Source: Thermoanaerobacter sp. (GTDB lineage Bacteria > Bacillota > Thermoanaerobacteria > Thermoanaerobacterales > Thermoanaerobacteraceae). From it: DNA of 64,000 bases. Shown here piece after piece: positions 16,218 to 25,383 of the stretch. The stretch spans positions 1 to 64,000 of the forward strand of contig JADBKJ010000019.1 in NCBI GenBank assembly GCA_014896455.1, given 5' to 3'. Every line of letters begins with the position of its first letter. The stretch's first letter is position 1. The position numbers were made by a program, and so were the translations under genes. The notes below the pieces were generated by a model. It was not told where the DNA came from. It worked only from the letters and a program-made list of their open reading frames with translations, and made no database searches.

Positions 16218-17759
16218 ATGGGATTATTAGTAGAAATGAAAAACATAAGTAAAGAGTTTTCTGGAGTAAAAGTATTAAAAAATGTTAATTTTGAATTGTT
16301 TGAGGGAGAAGTACATGTTTTATTAGGAGAAAATGGAGCTGGTAAATCTACTTTAATGAAAATATTAACAGGTATTTATGAGCCAACTGCTGGTTCGATA
16401 ATAATAAATGGAAAAGAGTATTCTAAACTTTCTCCCAAAGAAGCAAAAGAAAATGGAATAAGTATAATATATCAAGAATTAAGTGTAATTGATGCTCTTT
16501 CCATTGAAGAAAATATTTTTGTAGGTAATTTACCTACAAAGAAGTTTCTGAATCTATCAATTATTGATTATGAAAAATTAAGAGAAAAAGCCAAAAATAT
16601 TTTAAAAGAAGTAGGTTTAAATAAAGATCCTCGGATTCTAGTGGAGGAACTAAGTATATCAGAAAAACAACTTGTTGAGATTGCAAAGGCTCTTGCTCAA
16701 GACGCTAAGATTATTATCATGGATGAACCAACATCTTCGCTTACGATGGAAGAGACAAGGAATTTATTTAATATTGTTAATCGGCTCAAAAAGAAAAATG
16801 TAGGGATAATTTATATCTCGCATAAATTAAAAGAAATTTTTGAAATTGGAGATAGAGTTACAGTATTGAGGGATGGAGAATATATAGGGACAAAAGAAGT
16901 AAAAGATGTGAATGAAGTAATGTTAATTAATATGATGGTAGGGCGCGAACTTAAGTCAAAATATTTTGATAGTACTCATACGTATCTTAAAAAAACAGAA
17001 GTTATATTTGAAGTTAAGAATTTAACACGGGCGGATAAAAAAGTGCAGAATGTGAGTTTTAAGTTATACAAAGGAGAAATATTAGGTTTTGCAGGATTAA
17101 TTGGTGCAGGCAGAAGCGAGCTAATGAATGCTATTTTTGGTACTGCTAAGATTTCAAGCGGAGAAATATATTTGTTTGGTAATAGAATTTTTATAGACCA
17201 TCCTTATGCAGCTTTAAAAAAAGGTATAGCATTGGTTCCAGAAAACAGAAGGGAAATGGGCTTTTTTCCTAATTTTGATATTAAGCAAAATATTTCAATT
17301 ATACCTTTTTTAAAAACATCGAGGTTTTATGGTATATGGGGACTGATAGATAAAAACAAAGAAAAGCGATATGCAACTGAGCAAAAAAAGTATCTGAATA
17401 TTAAGTGTTCTTCGATAAATCAAAATATAATTGAGTTATCTGGAGGGAATCAACAAAAAGTGGTAATAGCTAAATGGCTTGCAGCTAATTCTAATATTAT
17501 TATATTTGATGAACCAACTAAAGGGATAGATGTAGGGGCAAAAAGTGAAATTTACACAATAATGAGGAAATTAGTAGAAGAAGGGAAGGGAATTATAGTG
17601 GTATCTTCTGAACTTCCAGAACTTTTGTTATTATGTGATAGGATAGTTGTATTTAAAGATGGACAAATTCAAGCAATTTTTACTAGTGAAGAAGCTACAG
17701 AAGAAAAAATAATGGCTGCTGCTGCCTTAGGCGGGCAAAGAGGGAGGGAGGTACTTTGA
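16218..17759 (+). CDS. alsA: D-allose-type ABC transporter ATP-binding protein
   Basis: This 513-residue protein has two fused ABC ATPase domains, as in RbsA, XylG and AlsA. The first has Walker A GENGAGKST near residue 35 and Walker B IIIMDEPTSSLT; the second has a degenerate Walker A GLIGAGRSE near residue 295, the signature LSGGNQQKVVIAKWL and Walker B IIIFDEPTKGIDVG. It powers sugar import through AlsC. The alsA stop overlaps the alsC start (TGATG), indicating translational coupling. Confidence 0.88.
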   Translation: MGLLVEMKNISKEFSGVKVLKNVNFELFEGEVHVLLGENGAGKSTLMKILTGIYEPTAGSIIINGKEYSKLSPKEAKENGISIIYQELSVIDALSIEENIFVGNLPTKKFLNLSIIDYEKLREKAKNILKEVGLNKDPRILVEELSISEKQLVEIAKALAQDAKIIIMDEPTSSLTMEETRNLFNIVNRLKKKNVGIIYISHKLKEIFEIGDRVTVLRDGEYIGTKEVKDVNEVMLINMMVGRELKSKYFDSTHTYLKKTEVIFEVKNLTRADKKVQNVSFKLYKGEILGFAGLIGAGRSELMNAIFGTAKISSGEIYLFGNRIFIDHPYAALKKGIALVPENRREMGFFPNFDIKQNISIIPFLKTSRFYGIWGLIDKNKEKRYATEQKKYLNIKCSSINQNIIELSGGNQQKVVIAKWLAANSNIIIFDEPTKGIDVGAKSEIYTIMRKLVEEGKGIIVVSSELPELLLLCDRIVVFKDGQIQAIFTSEEATEEKIMAAAALGGQRGREVL

Positions 17760-18706
17760 TGAGACTGGATTATAAATCAATTTGGCAGAAATACGGGACA
17801 TTGGGTATATTTATACTGCTTGTAATTATTTTAGGAATTTTATCCCCTCAATATTTTTTAACAGTTAATAATTTAATTCAAGTGGCATTACAAGGAGCCA
17901 TAACAATAATCATTGCATTAGGAGAATTTTTTACTATATTGATTGCTGGTATTGATTTATCTGTAGGATCAGTTGTTGCTTTGACAGGTATGATAACAGC
18001 CAAAATGATGGTTGCAGGTGTTCCTGTATTTTGGGCAGTTTTAATTGGTGGGGTTTTAGTAGGAGGAATATTAGGGGCAATTAATGGTTCTTTAGTAAAT
18101 ATTACAAATTTGCATCCTTTTATTATTACTTTAGGTACGCAAGCAATTTTCAGAGGCATAACATTAATTATTTCAGATGCAAGGCCTGTTTTTGGATTTC
18201 CTAAGTCTTTTACAGAAGGATTAGCTGGGTGGTTAGGGCCTATACCTATTCCGGTTCTCATTGCTATAGCAATGGCATTGATATTAAATTTTATTACAAC
18301 TAAAACTAAGTTTGGTCGAAACGTATATGCCTTAGGGGGGAATAGCCAGGCAGCGTGGTTTTCTGGTATAAATATCAAACTGCATACCCTTATGGTATTT
18401 ATTATTTCAGGTATATGTTCTGGAATAGCAGGAGTAGTGATGACTGCAAGATTAGGAGCAGCAGAGCCTCTAGCAGGAATAGGATTTGAGACTTTTGCAA
18501 TTGCTTCCGCAATAATTGGAGGTGCTAGTTTTTTTGGAGGTAAAGGTAAAGTATCAGGAGTTTTTGTCGGGGGATTAATAATTAGTGTTATCAATAATGG
18601 ATTAAATATTTTAAATGTTGAGACATACTATCAACAAGTAGTAATGGGTGCTTTAATAATTGGAGCTGTAGCGTTTGATAAATTATTAGCTACAAGGAAA
18701 GGATGA
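17759..18706 (+). CDS. alsC: D-allose-type ABC transporter permease
   Basis: This 315-residue integral membrane protein of the RbsC/AlsC type has about nine or ten hydrophobic segments, including the family sequences IAGIDLSVGSVVALTGMI, NITNLHPFIITLGTQAIFRG and TKTKFGRNVYALGGNSQAAW. ATG 17759 follows GGGAGGGAGG and overlaps the alsA stop; a TTG at 17756 is the alternative. Its own stop overlaps the alsE start. It presumably acts as a homodimeric channel with AlsA. Confidence 0.88.
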   Translation: MRLDYKSIWQKYGTLGIFILLVIILGILSPQYFLTVNNLIQVALQGAITIIIALGEFFTILIAGIDLSVGSVVALTGMITAKMMVAGVPVFWAVLIGGVLVGGILGAINGSLVNITNLHPFIITLGTQAIFRGITLIISDARPVFGFPKSFTEGLAGWLGPIPIPVLIAIAMALILNFITTKTKFGRNVYALGGNSQAAWFSGINIKLHTLMVFIISGICSGIAGVVMTARLGAAEPLAGIGFETFAIASAIIGGASFFGGKGKVSGVFVGGLIISVINNGLNILNVETYYQQVVMGALIIGAVAFDKLLATRKG

Positions 18707-19377
18707 GCAAAATGAAATATTTCTTTTCGCCTTCTCTTATGTGTATGAATTTGATAGAATTAAAAGAGCAACTTTTAACTCTAAATGAAAAAGCAGATTT
18801 TTTACATGTAGATATTATGGATGGTCATTTTGTAAAAAATATTACATTATCTCCACTTTTTATAGAACAAATAAAACCAATTGCTAAAATACCAATAGAT
18901 GCCCATTTGATGGTAGAAAATCCTTCTGATTATATTGATGTCCTTAAACAAAGTGGTGCAGATTATATAACTGTTCATGCAGAAACTATAAAGGGTTTTG
19001 CTTTTAGAATAATAGAGAGAATAAAAAATTTGGGATTAAAAGTGGGCATAGCATTAAATCCTGCGACAGACATCAATGAAATTCACTATTATATAAATAG
19101 AGTAGATAAAATTACAATAATGACAGTTGATCCAGGTTTTGCAGGGCAACCTTTTATTCCTGAAATGTTAGAAAAAATAAAAAAACTTAAAGAATTAAAA
19201 GAAAAAGAAGGGTATAATTTTTTAATTGAAGCTGATGGGTCGTGTAATGCTAAAACATTTAAAATGCTTAAAGAAGCAGGATGTGAGGTTTTTGTACTAG
19301 GTACATCTGGACTTTTTAATAATGATGCGAATTTAGAAAAAGCATGGGAAATTATGTTAAGAAATTTTAATAAATAA
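18703..19377 (+). CDS. alsE: D-allulose-6-phosphate 3-epimerase
   Basis: This 224-residue TIM barrel closely follows E. coli AlsE: SPSLMCMNLIELKEQL at the start, then LHVDIMDGHFVKNITLSPLF, DAHLMVENPSDYIDVL, TIMTVDPGFAGQPFIPEML, EADGSCNAKTFKML and VLGTSGLFNND. The metal-binding His/Asp residues of the ribulose-phosphate epimerase family are present in HVDIMDGHF and VDPGFAGQ. It converts allulose-6-phosphate to fructose-6-phosphate. This gene is the main reason to assign the operon to allose rather than ribose. It overlaps alsC by 4 bp. Confidence 0.9.
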   Translation: MSKMKYFFSPSLMCMNLIELKEQLLTLNEKADFLHVDIMDGHFVKNITLSPLFIEQIKPIAKIPIDAHLMVENPSDYIDVLKQSGADYITVHAETIKGFAFRIIERIKNLGLKVGIALNPATDINEIHYYINRVDKITIMTVDPGFAGQPFIPEMLEKIKKLKELKEKEGYNFLIEADGSCNAKTFKMLKEAGCEVFVLGTSGLFNNDANLEKAWEIMLRNFNK

Positions 19378-19428
19378 AAGAGCAACCATAGAAACAAGTT
19401 TTAAAATTCATACTGCTAGGTGATTGAA

Positions 19429-20337
19429 ATGAATAATAGATTTGTATTAGGTATTGATGTAGGAGGAACTAATTTTAGAATAGGTCTTGTAGAACAAAAT
19501 GGCAAGTTATACAATTTTACGATTGAGAGTAGTTCAATTTTGACACAGAGCGATAACCCTTTTCAAAGTTTTAAAAATTATATAAAAAATTATTTGCAAA
19601 CTTATTTAAATGGAGAATTAATGGCTATCAGTGTAGGGTTTCCTGCTACTGTAAGTAAAGATAAAAATAAAATATACTCAGCGCCAAATTTAGCGGGTTT
19701 CAATAATATTAATATTTCAGAACACTTAGAAGAAGAATTTCAAGTACCTGTGTTTTTAGATAGAGATGTAAATTATCTGTTAATGTATGATATGATTGTA
19801 CACAATATACATCAGAAAGGAGTTACTGTAGGATTCTATATCGGAACAGGTTTTGGAAACGCCATCTATATTAATGGGGAATTTTTATCTGGGAAAAATG
19901 GTGTTGCTGGTGAATTAGGACATATACCAGTTTTGCACAGTAAGGAGTTATGTGGATGCGGAAATGTTGGCTGCATTGAAATTTATGCTTCTGGAAAAGC
20001 TCTTTATCGAATTTGGGAATTAAATTTTAAAGATACGGAAATTGATGAGATATTTATGAAGTATAAAGATTCGCCAGTTTTAAAAGATTTTATTGATGCT
20101 ATTTCAATACCCATTGCCACTGAAATAAACATTTTAGATCCAGACAATATAATAATTGGAGGGGGAGTTGTTAATATGAAAGGATTTCCAATAGATTACT
20201 TTGAAGAATGTATTTTTCAGCATGTCAGGAAGCCGTATCCAGCTTTAAATTTGAAGTATATATATTCTTTAAATAATAAAGAAGCTGGAGTTATAGGGGC
20301 TGCTTATTATGCTTTTGCCAGAATTCAAAAAATTTAA
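19429..20337 (+). CDS. alsK: Allokinase (ROK family)
   Basis: This 302-residue ROK-family sugar kinase has the ATP-binding GIDVGGTNFRIGLVEQNG near the N-terminus, a central GTGFGNAIYINGEFLSG, the ROK signature GVAGELGHIPVL and the zinc-binding CGCGNVGCIE. ATG 19429 is chosen because AGGTG lies 7 nt upstream; a GTG at 19420 overlaps that site. It should phosphorylate allose at C6 to feed RpiB and AlsE. Glucokinase or fructokinase activity is possible for a ROK enzyme, but the operon favours allose. Confidence 0.85.
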   Translation: MNNRFVLGIDVGGTNFRIGLVEQNGKLYNFTIESSSILTQSDNPFQSFKNYIKNYLQTYLNGELMAISVGFPATVSKDKNKIYSAPNLAGFNNINISEHLEEEFQVPVFLDRDVNYLLMYDMIVHNIHQKGVTVGFYIGTGFGNAIYINGEFLSGKNGVAGELGHIPVLHSKELCGCGNVGCIEIYASGKALYRIWELNFKDTEIDEIFMKYKDSPVLKDFIDAISIPIATEINILDPDNIIIGGGVVNMKGFPIDYFEECIFQHVRKPYPALNLKYIYSLNNKEAGVIGAAYYAFARIQKI

Positions 20338-20383
20338 ATACAATACAAATATATAAATAAATTATAAAGGGGTGAAATTTTAG

Positions 20384-20824
20384 ATGATAGCTATAGGTAG
20401 TGACCATGCAGGATTTAAGTTAAAAGAAGAAATAAAAAAATATTTAAAAGAAAAAGGTATAGAGCATAAAGATTATGGATGCTTTAGTGAAGAAAGGACA
20501 GATTATCCTATATATGGGGAATTAGTTGCAAGAGCTGTTGCAAGTGGAGAAGCTGAAAAAGGTCTTCTTTTTTGTGGGACAGGTGTTGGAATTTCATTAG
20601 CTGCAAATAAAGTGAAAGGAATCCGTGCTGTTGTCTGTAGTGATTGTTATACAGCTAAAATGTCAAAAGAACATAATGATACTAATATTTTAGCTATGGG
20701 AAGTAGGGTAGTTGGTGTAGAATTAGCAAAAATGATATTGGATTGTTGGCTTAATGCTAAGTTTGAAGGAGGAAGACATCAAAGAAGAATTGATATGATA
20801 ACTGAGATAGAAAATAAAAGATAA
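20384..20824 (+). CDS. rpiB: Allose-6-phosphate / ribose-5-phosphate isomerase B
   Basis: This 146-residue protein has the RpiB/LacAB fold. IGSDHAGFKLKEEIKKYL begins it, GLLFCGTGVGISLAANKVKG carries the catalytic Cys, and HNDTNILAMGSRVVG follows. In E. coli RpiB serves allose by converting allose-6-phosphate to allulose-6-phosphate. Placed at the end of this operon it links AlsK to AlsE, completing the path to fructose-6-phosphate. GGGGTG precedes ATG 20384. Confidence 0.9.
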   Translation: MIAIGSDHAGFKLKEEIKKYLKEKGIEHKDYGCFSEERTDYPIYGELVARAVASGEAEKGLLFCGTGVGISLAANKVKGIRAVVCSDCYTAKMSKEHNDTNILAMGSRVVGVELAKMILDCWLNAKFEGGRHQRRIDMITEIENKR

Positions 20825-20874
20825 AAACTTATATGTTAAAAAATTGCATGTAAATTTAATTGAATAAACTTCCA

Positions 20875-20973
20875 TTCTTGGTAAAACTGATGAAAGAAAG
20901 TAAATACCAAGAAAGGAGGTTTTTAAGTATGTTTTTTAAATTAAAAAGTAAAGTTTTTATAAATAATTTATAG
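20875..20973 (+). CDS. Possible 14-residue leader peptide with upstream hairpin
   Basis: TTCTTGGTA (20875-20883) pairs with TACCAAGAA (20905-20913), directly before an AGGAGG site, then ATG 20929 opens a 14-codon frame (MFFKLKSKVFINNL) ending at 20973. The interval 20825-21182 contains nothing else that looks coding. It may be a leader for the alcohol dehydrogenase at 21183, or chance. Confidence 0.3.
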   Translation, partial: FLVKLMKESKYQERRFLSMFFKLKSKVFINNL

Positions 20974-21182
20974 GTAAAAACTGTATATAAGAAGTTTTAT
21001 AGAATTTTACTTTAATTAAATTAAATACAAAATATGAAAAGAGAAATAACAGGGGAATTCCATTTCATTATTTTCTCCCTTTGTGTTATAATTTTCTAAA
21101 GGACATTTTTATTAATGTGTTTTGACATCTTGATAACTTCACATATGGCAACACGATAAAAAACTTTTGGGGGAGTGATTTT

Positions 21183-22352
21183 ATGGAAAACTTTGTTTTT
21201 TCAAGCCCTACAAAAATTATTTTTGGTAAGGGAACAGAATATCAAGTGGGTGAAGAGGTAAAAAAGTATAGCAGCAAAGTATTATTTTGCTATGGCGGAG
21301 GAAGCATAAAGAAATCTGGTCTTTACGATAAAGTTGTAAATTCTTTAAAAGAAGCTGGAGTTGAGTTTATAGAGCTATCAGGTGTAAAGCCTAATCCAAG
21401 GCTTAGTCTTGTGCAGGAAGGAATAAAATTATGCCAAGAAAATAATATAGATTTTATTTTAGCTGTTGGCGGAGGAAGCGTTATTGACACTGCAAAGGCT
21501 ATTGCAATGGGTGTGCCTTATGAGGGAAATGTGTGGGACTTTTTTGCAGGAAAAGCGCAGCTTGAAGAGGCTTTACCTGTAGGTGTCATCTTAACTATCC
21601 CTGCAACAGGAAGTGAGGCAAGCGATGCTACAGTTATTACAAATGAAGACGGATGGTTTAAAAAAGGGTTTCATCATGACTTGATAAGGCCCAAGTTTGC
21701 AATTATGAATCCAGAGCTTACATATACATTACCTAATTATCAAACGGCCTGTGGTGTTGCAGATATTATGGCCCACGTCATGGAAAGATATTTTACAAAT
21801 GTCAAAAATGTTGATTTGACTGATAGGCTTTGTGAAGCTACTTTAAAAACTGTTATAAATAATGTGCGTATTGTGCTAAAAGACCCAACAAATTACAATG
21901 CAAGGGCAGAAATTATGTGGGCTGGTACCATCGCACACAATGATTTATTAAGCACAGGAAGGATAGGAGATTGGGCTTCCCATAGAATTGAACATGAACT
22001 AAGCGCTATTTACGATATTGCTCATGGAGCAGGACTTGCAATTATCTTTCCAGCCTGGATGAAGTATGTATACAAGCATGATATAAATCGTTTTGTACAA
22101 TTTGCTGTAAGAGTATGGGATGTGGACCTACCTTATGAAAACCTCGAAGACATAGCATTAGAAGGTATAAGACGAATGACAGAATTTTTTAAAGAGATTG
22201 GTCTTCCTGTTACCCTTAAAGAAGCAGGCATTTCTGATGACAGATTTGAAGAGATGGCCAATAAATGTACAGACAATGGCAACAAAAAACTCGGCAATTT
22301 TGTAAAGTTAGGGAGAGAAGATGTCATTAATATCTATAAATTAGCAAAGTAG
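21183..22352 (+). CDS. Iron-containing alcohol dehydrogenase (butanol dehydrogenase-like)
   Basis: This 389-residue group III alcohol dehydrogenase has the NAD(P)-binding LAVGGGSVIDTAKAIAMG, and the metal ligands are expected in ACGVADIMAHVMERYF (Asp, His) and IEHELSAIYDIAHGAGLAII (two His). It is most like the single-domain, NADPH-dependent BdhA/YqhD group, which reduces butyraldehyde and other aldehydes. GGGGGAGTG precedes ATG 21183. It appears to stand alone, ending in a terminator hairpin 9 bp downstream that now flanks a dispersed repeat. Confidence 0.85.
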   Translation: MENFVFSSPTKIIFGKGTEYQVGEEVKKYSSKVLFCYGGGSIKKSGLYDKVVNSLKEAGVEFIELSGVKPNPRLSLVQEGIKLCQENNIDFILAVGGGSVIDTAKAIAMGVPYEGNVWDFFAGKAQLEEALPVGVILTIPATGSEASDATVITNEDGWFKKGFHHDLIRPKFAIMNPELTYTLPNYQTACGVADIMAHVMERYFTNVKNVDLTDRLCEATLKTVINNVRIVLKDPTNYNARAEIMWAGTIAHNDLLSTGRIGDWASHRIEHELSAIYDIAHGAGLAIIFPAWMKYVYKHDINRFVQFAVRVWDVDLPYENLEDIALEGIRRMTEFFKEIGLPVTLKEAGISDDRFEEMANKCTDNGNKKLGNFVKLGREDVINIYKLAK

Positions 22353-22360
22353 AATTTCTA

Positions 22361-22386
22361 AAAGTCAGTCATTATTGACTGACTTT
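22361..22386 (+). terminator. Terminator hairpin of the alcohol dehydrogenase (left copy)
   Basis: AAAGTCAGTC and GACTGACTTT form a perfect 10-bp stem around ATTATT. Its T-run has been separated from it by the repeat inserted at 22387. The same 26 bp recur at 22650-22675 with one change. Confidence 0.85.
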
Positions 22387-22649
22387 CAGTTTGTTGACAA
22401 AGTTAAAAAATATTCAAAGGAGATATTTTGCATCGTCACTCCGATGTTCCAAAGCGACAAAACTAAACTCGACTTTCGGGTTCCGGCAGGGTACCGGGCA
22501 CAATCGACGTCCTGTCTCAGGTGCCCGCCTCCGCCCTCCTTGGCTTCGGCCCTGCCTCCACCCTCAGTCTCGCTAAGTTTTGTTGCCGCTTTGTCACAAG
22601 TCGCTCCGATCGCAAAATATCTCCTTTACGAAAGTTTGTCTACAGTCTG
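22387..22649 (+). repeat. Terminator-associated dispersed repeat, copy 2 (complete, 263 bp)
   Basis: The ends are imperfect inverted repeats: CAGTTTGTTGACAAAGTT inward on the left and CAGACTGTAGACAAACTTT inward on the right, each followed a few bases later by AAAGGAGATATTTTGC. The middle is GC-rich, unlike the neighbourhood. Copies lie at 7748-7880 and 58319-58694. It encodes no plausible protein. A near-perfect 26-bp duplication of the local terminator hairpin flanks it, as expected for a target-site duplication. Confidence 0.85.
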
Positions 22650-22679
22650 AAAGTCAGTCATTATTGGCTGACTTTTTTG
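22650..22679 (+). terminator. Terminator hairpin (right copy) with T-run
   Basis: Same hairpin as 22361-22386 with one A-to-G change (GGCTGACTTT), which still allows a G-U pair. It is followed by TTT, so it is the functional terminator end. Confidence 0.85.
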
Positions 22680-22816
22680 CTGTGATTTTATATTTTTTTA
22701 ATAATTAATTAATAATTTGTTACAAATTGGACATAAAAACTGATATAATTTATGATATAATCTATATTGACAAAATGTGACGTGTGAACAGAGTATTTTT
22801 AATATGGGGGATCGAT

Positions 22817-25291
22817 ATGGAAAATAATGCAAATTTAAAGCGAAGTGAAAGGAGAAAGCATAAAAGAAAAAATGAAAACAACAGTACCATTAGAAATATA
22901 TTAAAATTTTTAGGATATGCAATATTGATTTTGATTTTTATAGGAGTTGGGGTAATAGGAGGCAAAGTTTGGGCAATAATTAAAAATACTCCACCGATTT
23001 CGCAGGAGGCTTTGACAGCACAAAGCCAATCCTCCATTGTATATGCAAAAGACAGCAGTGGTCAGTGGCAAAGAGTAGCAATACTACATGGGACAGACAA
23101 TAGGCTGTGGGTTCCGATAGAAAAAATACCTAAAGATTTGCAAAATGCTTTTGTTGCTATAGAAGACCAAAGGTTTTATAAAAATAATTTAGGGATTGAC
23201 CCAAAAAGAATCATTGGAGCTCTTATTGCAGATATTAAAGCAGGAGGTAAACCTGTTCAGGGTGCAAGTACTATAACGCAACAGCTCGTAAAAAATACCA
23301 TGCTTTCCAATGAAAAAACACTTACCAGAAAAATACAAGAGGCTGTGCTTGCGTGGAGATTAGAACAAAAGTATACAAAAGAGCAAATACTTGAAGCATA
23401 CCTTAATACAATATATCTTGGAGGACCTAATGTAAATGCTTATGGAGTCCAGGCGGCAGCTTTGGCTTACTTTGGCAAAGACGTAAGCCAGTTAGACTTA
23501 GCCGAATCTGCTATGATTGCTGGTATTACTAATAATCCGTCTGTATATTCACCTTATGCCAATTTAGAAGCTGCTACACAAAGACAACACCTTGTTTTAA
23601 AAAAAATGCTCGAACAAGGGTATATTACTAAAGAGCAGTACGATAAAGCAATAGCAGAGAAATTGGTATTTAAAAAGACGAATTTTACCACATATGACCA
23701 TAAATATTTTATAGACCAAGTCATAAATGATGTAGCAGATGAATTGTCTAAAAAACTCAATATCTCTCATGACGAAGCAATAAACAAAATATATAATGGC
23801 GGACTCAGAATTTATTCGACAATGGATTTGAAAATACAAAGTTATGTTGAAGAGGCTTTCAAAAACCCAGAACTTTTTCCTATAAATTCAAAGATTAAAG
23901 ACGAAGTTCAGGGTGCAATGGTTGTAATGGATTGGAGAACAGGAGAAGTTAAAGGACTTGTTGGGGGACGTGATACTTCTAATATAGTTAGAGGATTCAA
24001 TAGGGCAACTCAAGCTTATAGACAACCGGGCTCTTCAATAAAACCTCTTACGGTTTATGGACCGGCTTTAGAAAGCGGGCTCACAGCAGCGACAGTTGTT
24101 GATGATGTTCCAACAACTTTTGGCAATTGGACTCCTCACAATTACGAAAGTTCTACTTATAGGGGACTTGTAACGTTTAGAGAAGCTTTGACTCATTCAT
24201 TAAACATCCCTGCTGTCAAAGTTGTTGATAGGATAGGGATAGCTACTTCTGCAAATTATGGCAAAAAATTTGGACTTGATATAACAAAGAATGATATGTA
24301 TTTACCTGCTCTTGCTCTTGGGGGACTTTACAAAGGGGTTACGCCTCTTCAAGAAGCTGCTGCTTATGGAGCAATTGCAAATGGAGGAGTTTATACAACA
24401 CCTATTACTTTTACTAAAGTAACAGATTCTGAAGGGAATTTGATTTTAGAAAATAAACCGTTAAGACATGTAGTTTTAAGCGAACAAAATGCTTATATAT
24501 TAATGAACATGATGCAAGACGTTGTAAAATACGGCACAGGTACTCGTGCGAGGATTCCTAATATGCCTGTTGCTGGTAAAACTGGAACTACTGATAATTA
24601 CAGTAATGCATGGTTTTCAGGCTTTACTCCTTATTATGTTGCTACTGTGTGGATGGGCTATGATAATAATTCTATTTCATTATACGATACCAGAACAGGT
24701 ACTAAGGTAGTAGGTGGCAGTTACCCTGCTCAGTTGTGGAAGACAGTGATGCTCCAGATACACAAAGATTTACCATATAAAGATTTTGTAAGGCCATCAG
24801 GAATTATTTCTGCGACAGTATGTCGCGATTCAGGAGAACTTCCTACAGATTCGTGTCACTTAGATCCTCGGGGTGACAGAACCTATACTGAAATTTTTGC
24901 ACAAGGTACCCAACCCACGACTTATTGTACTGTTCACGTAATGGTTAAAATAAATTCTCAAAATGGTAAACTAGCAACGGATTTAACTCCTCCTGATTTG
25001 GTAAAAGAAGCTGTGTTTATAGATCCACCGGGTAGAACACCAGCGCAAAATGCAGTTGCACTAGATAGAAAATATGTTGTTCCAAAAGAATACGACGATA
25101 TTGTTCCGCCACCACAGAATTCTACTGATGGTAATGCTCCAGGGGATAATACTCAACCACCGCCTGCTAATAACGGTGGTACAGAGCAACCTCCTGGAGG
25201 AGAAACGGCCAATCCGCCTCCTAACAATGGTAATTCTCAAACTACTCCGCCTAGTAATAACTCTCCTTCCACAACAAACCCAACACCATGA
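22817..25291 (+). CDS. Class A penicillin-binding protein (PBP1a-type)
   Basis: This 824-residue bifunctional cell-wall synthase has a Lys/Arg-rich cytoplasmic tail, one membrane helix (about residues 33-55), a GT51 glycosyltransferase domain (IEDQRFYKN with the catalytic Glu; QGASTITQQLVKN) and a transpeptidase domain with SxxK in PGSSIKP, SxN in HSLNIPAV and KTG in AGKTGTT. A Pro/Asn/Gly-rich extracellular tail ends the protein. ATG 22817 is chosen because GGGGGAT lies about 5 nt upstream; a GTG at 22784 lacks a site. It polymerises and crosslinks peptidoglycan outside the membrane. Confidence 0.92.
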   Translation: MENNANLKRSERRKHKRKNENNSTIRNILKFLGYAILILIFIGVGVIGGKVWAIIKNTPPISQEALTAQSQSSIVYAKDSSGQWQRVAILHGTDNRLWVPIEKIPKDLQNAFVAIEDQRFYKNNLGIDPKRIIGALIADIKAGGKPVQGASTITQQLVKNTMLSNEKTLTRKIQEAVLAWRLEQKYTKEQILEAYLNTIYLGGPNVNAYGVQAAALAYFGKDVSQLDLAESAMIAGITNNPSVYSPYANLEAATQRQHLVLKKMLEQGYITKEQYDKAIAEKLVFKKTNFTTYDHKYFIDQVINDVADELSKKLNISHDEAINKIYNGGLRIYSTMDLKIQSYVEEAFKNPELFPINSKIKDEVQGAMVVMDWRTGEVKGLVGGRDTSNIVRGFNRATQAYRQPGSSIKPLTVYGPALESGLTAATVVDDVPTTFGNWTPHNYESSTYRGLVTFREALTHSLNIPAVKVVDRIGIATSANYGKKFGLDITKNDMYLPALALGGLYKGVTPLQEAAAYGAIANGGVYTTPITFTKVTDSEGNLILENKPLRHVVLSEQNAYILMNMMQDVVKYGTGTRARIPNMPVAGKTGTTDNYSNAWFSGFTPYYVATVWMGYDNNSISLYDTRTGTKVVGGSYPAQLWKTVMLQIHKDLPYKDFVRPSGIISATVCRDSGELPTDSCHLDPRGDRTYTEIFAQGTQPTTYCTVHVMVKINSQNGKLATDLTPPDLVKEAVFIDPPGRTPAQNAVALDRKYVVPKEYDDIVPPPQNSTDGNAPGDNTQPPPANNGGTEQPPGGETANPPPNNGNSQTTPPSNNSPSTTNPTP

Positions 25292-25297
25292 GAAAAA

Positions 25298-25336
25298 AGC
25301 ATACTTGAAAGCATAGCTTTCAAGTATGCTTTTTTT
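25298..25336 (+). terminator. Strong terminator after the PBP gene
   Basis: AAGCATACTTGAAAGC and GCTTTCAAGTATGCTT form a perfect stem with a 3-nt loop, followed by a run of seven T. Confidence 0.92.
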
Positions 25337-25383
25337 ATAAAATGTGCTATTATTAACTTAAGGTACAGTTGGAGGGGTTAAAT

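Noticed and set aside
17878-18594. 238-codon minus-strand frame inside alsC
   Set aside because: It is an antisense shadow of the permease gene; its composition (Pro, Ile, Lys, Thr) is that of reversed membrane-protein codons.
22387-22649. Group IIC intron or attC-like site
   Set aside because: The element follows a terminator as IIC introns do, but it is too short, shows no domain V-like end that I can see, and has duplicated flanks, which introns do not make.
22375-22650. Open frame of 91 codons across the dispersed repeat
   Set aside because: It coincides with the GC-rich repeat, has no ribosome site, and the same sequence recurs in copies with different frames and a duplication.
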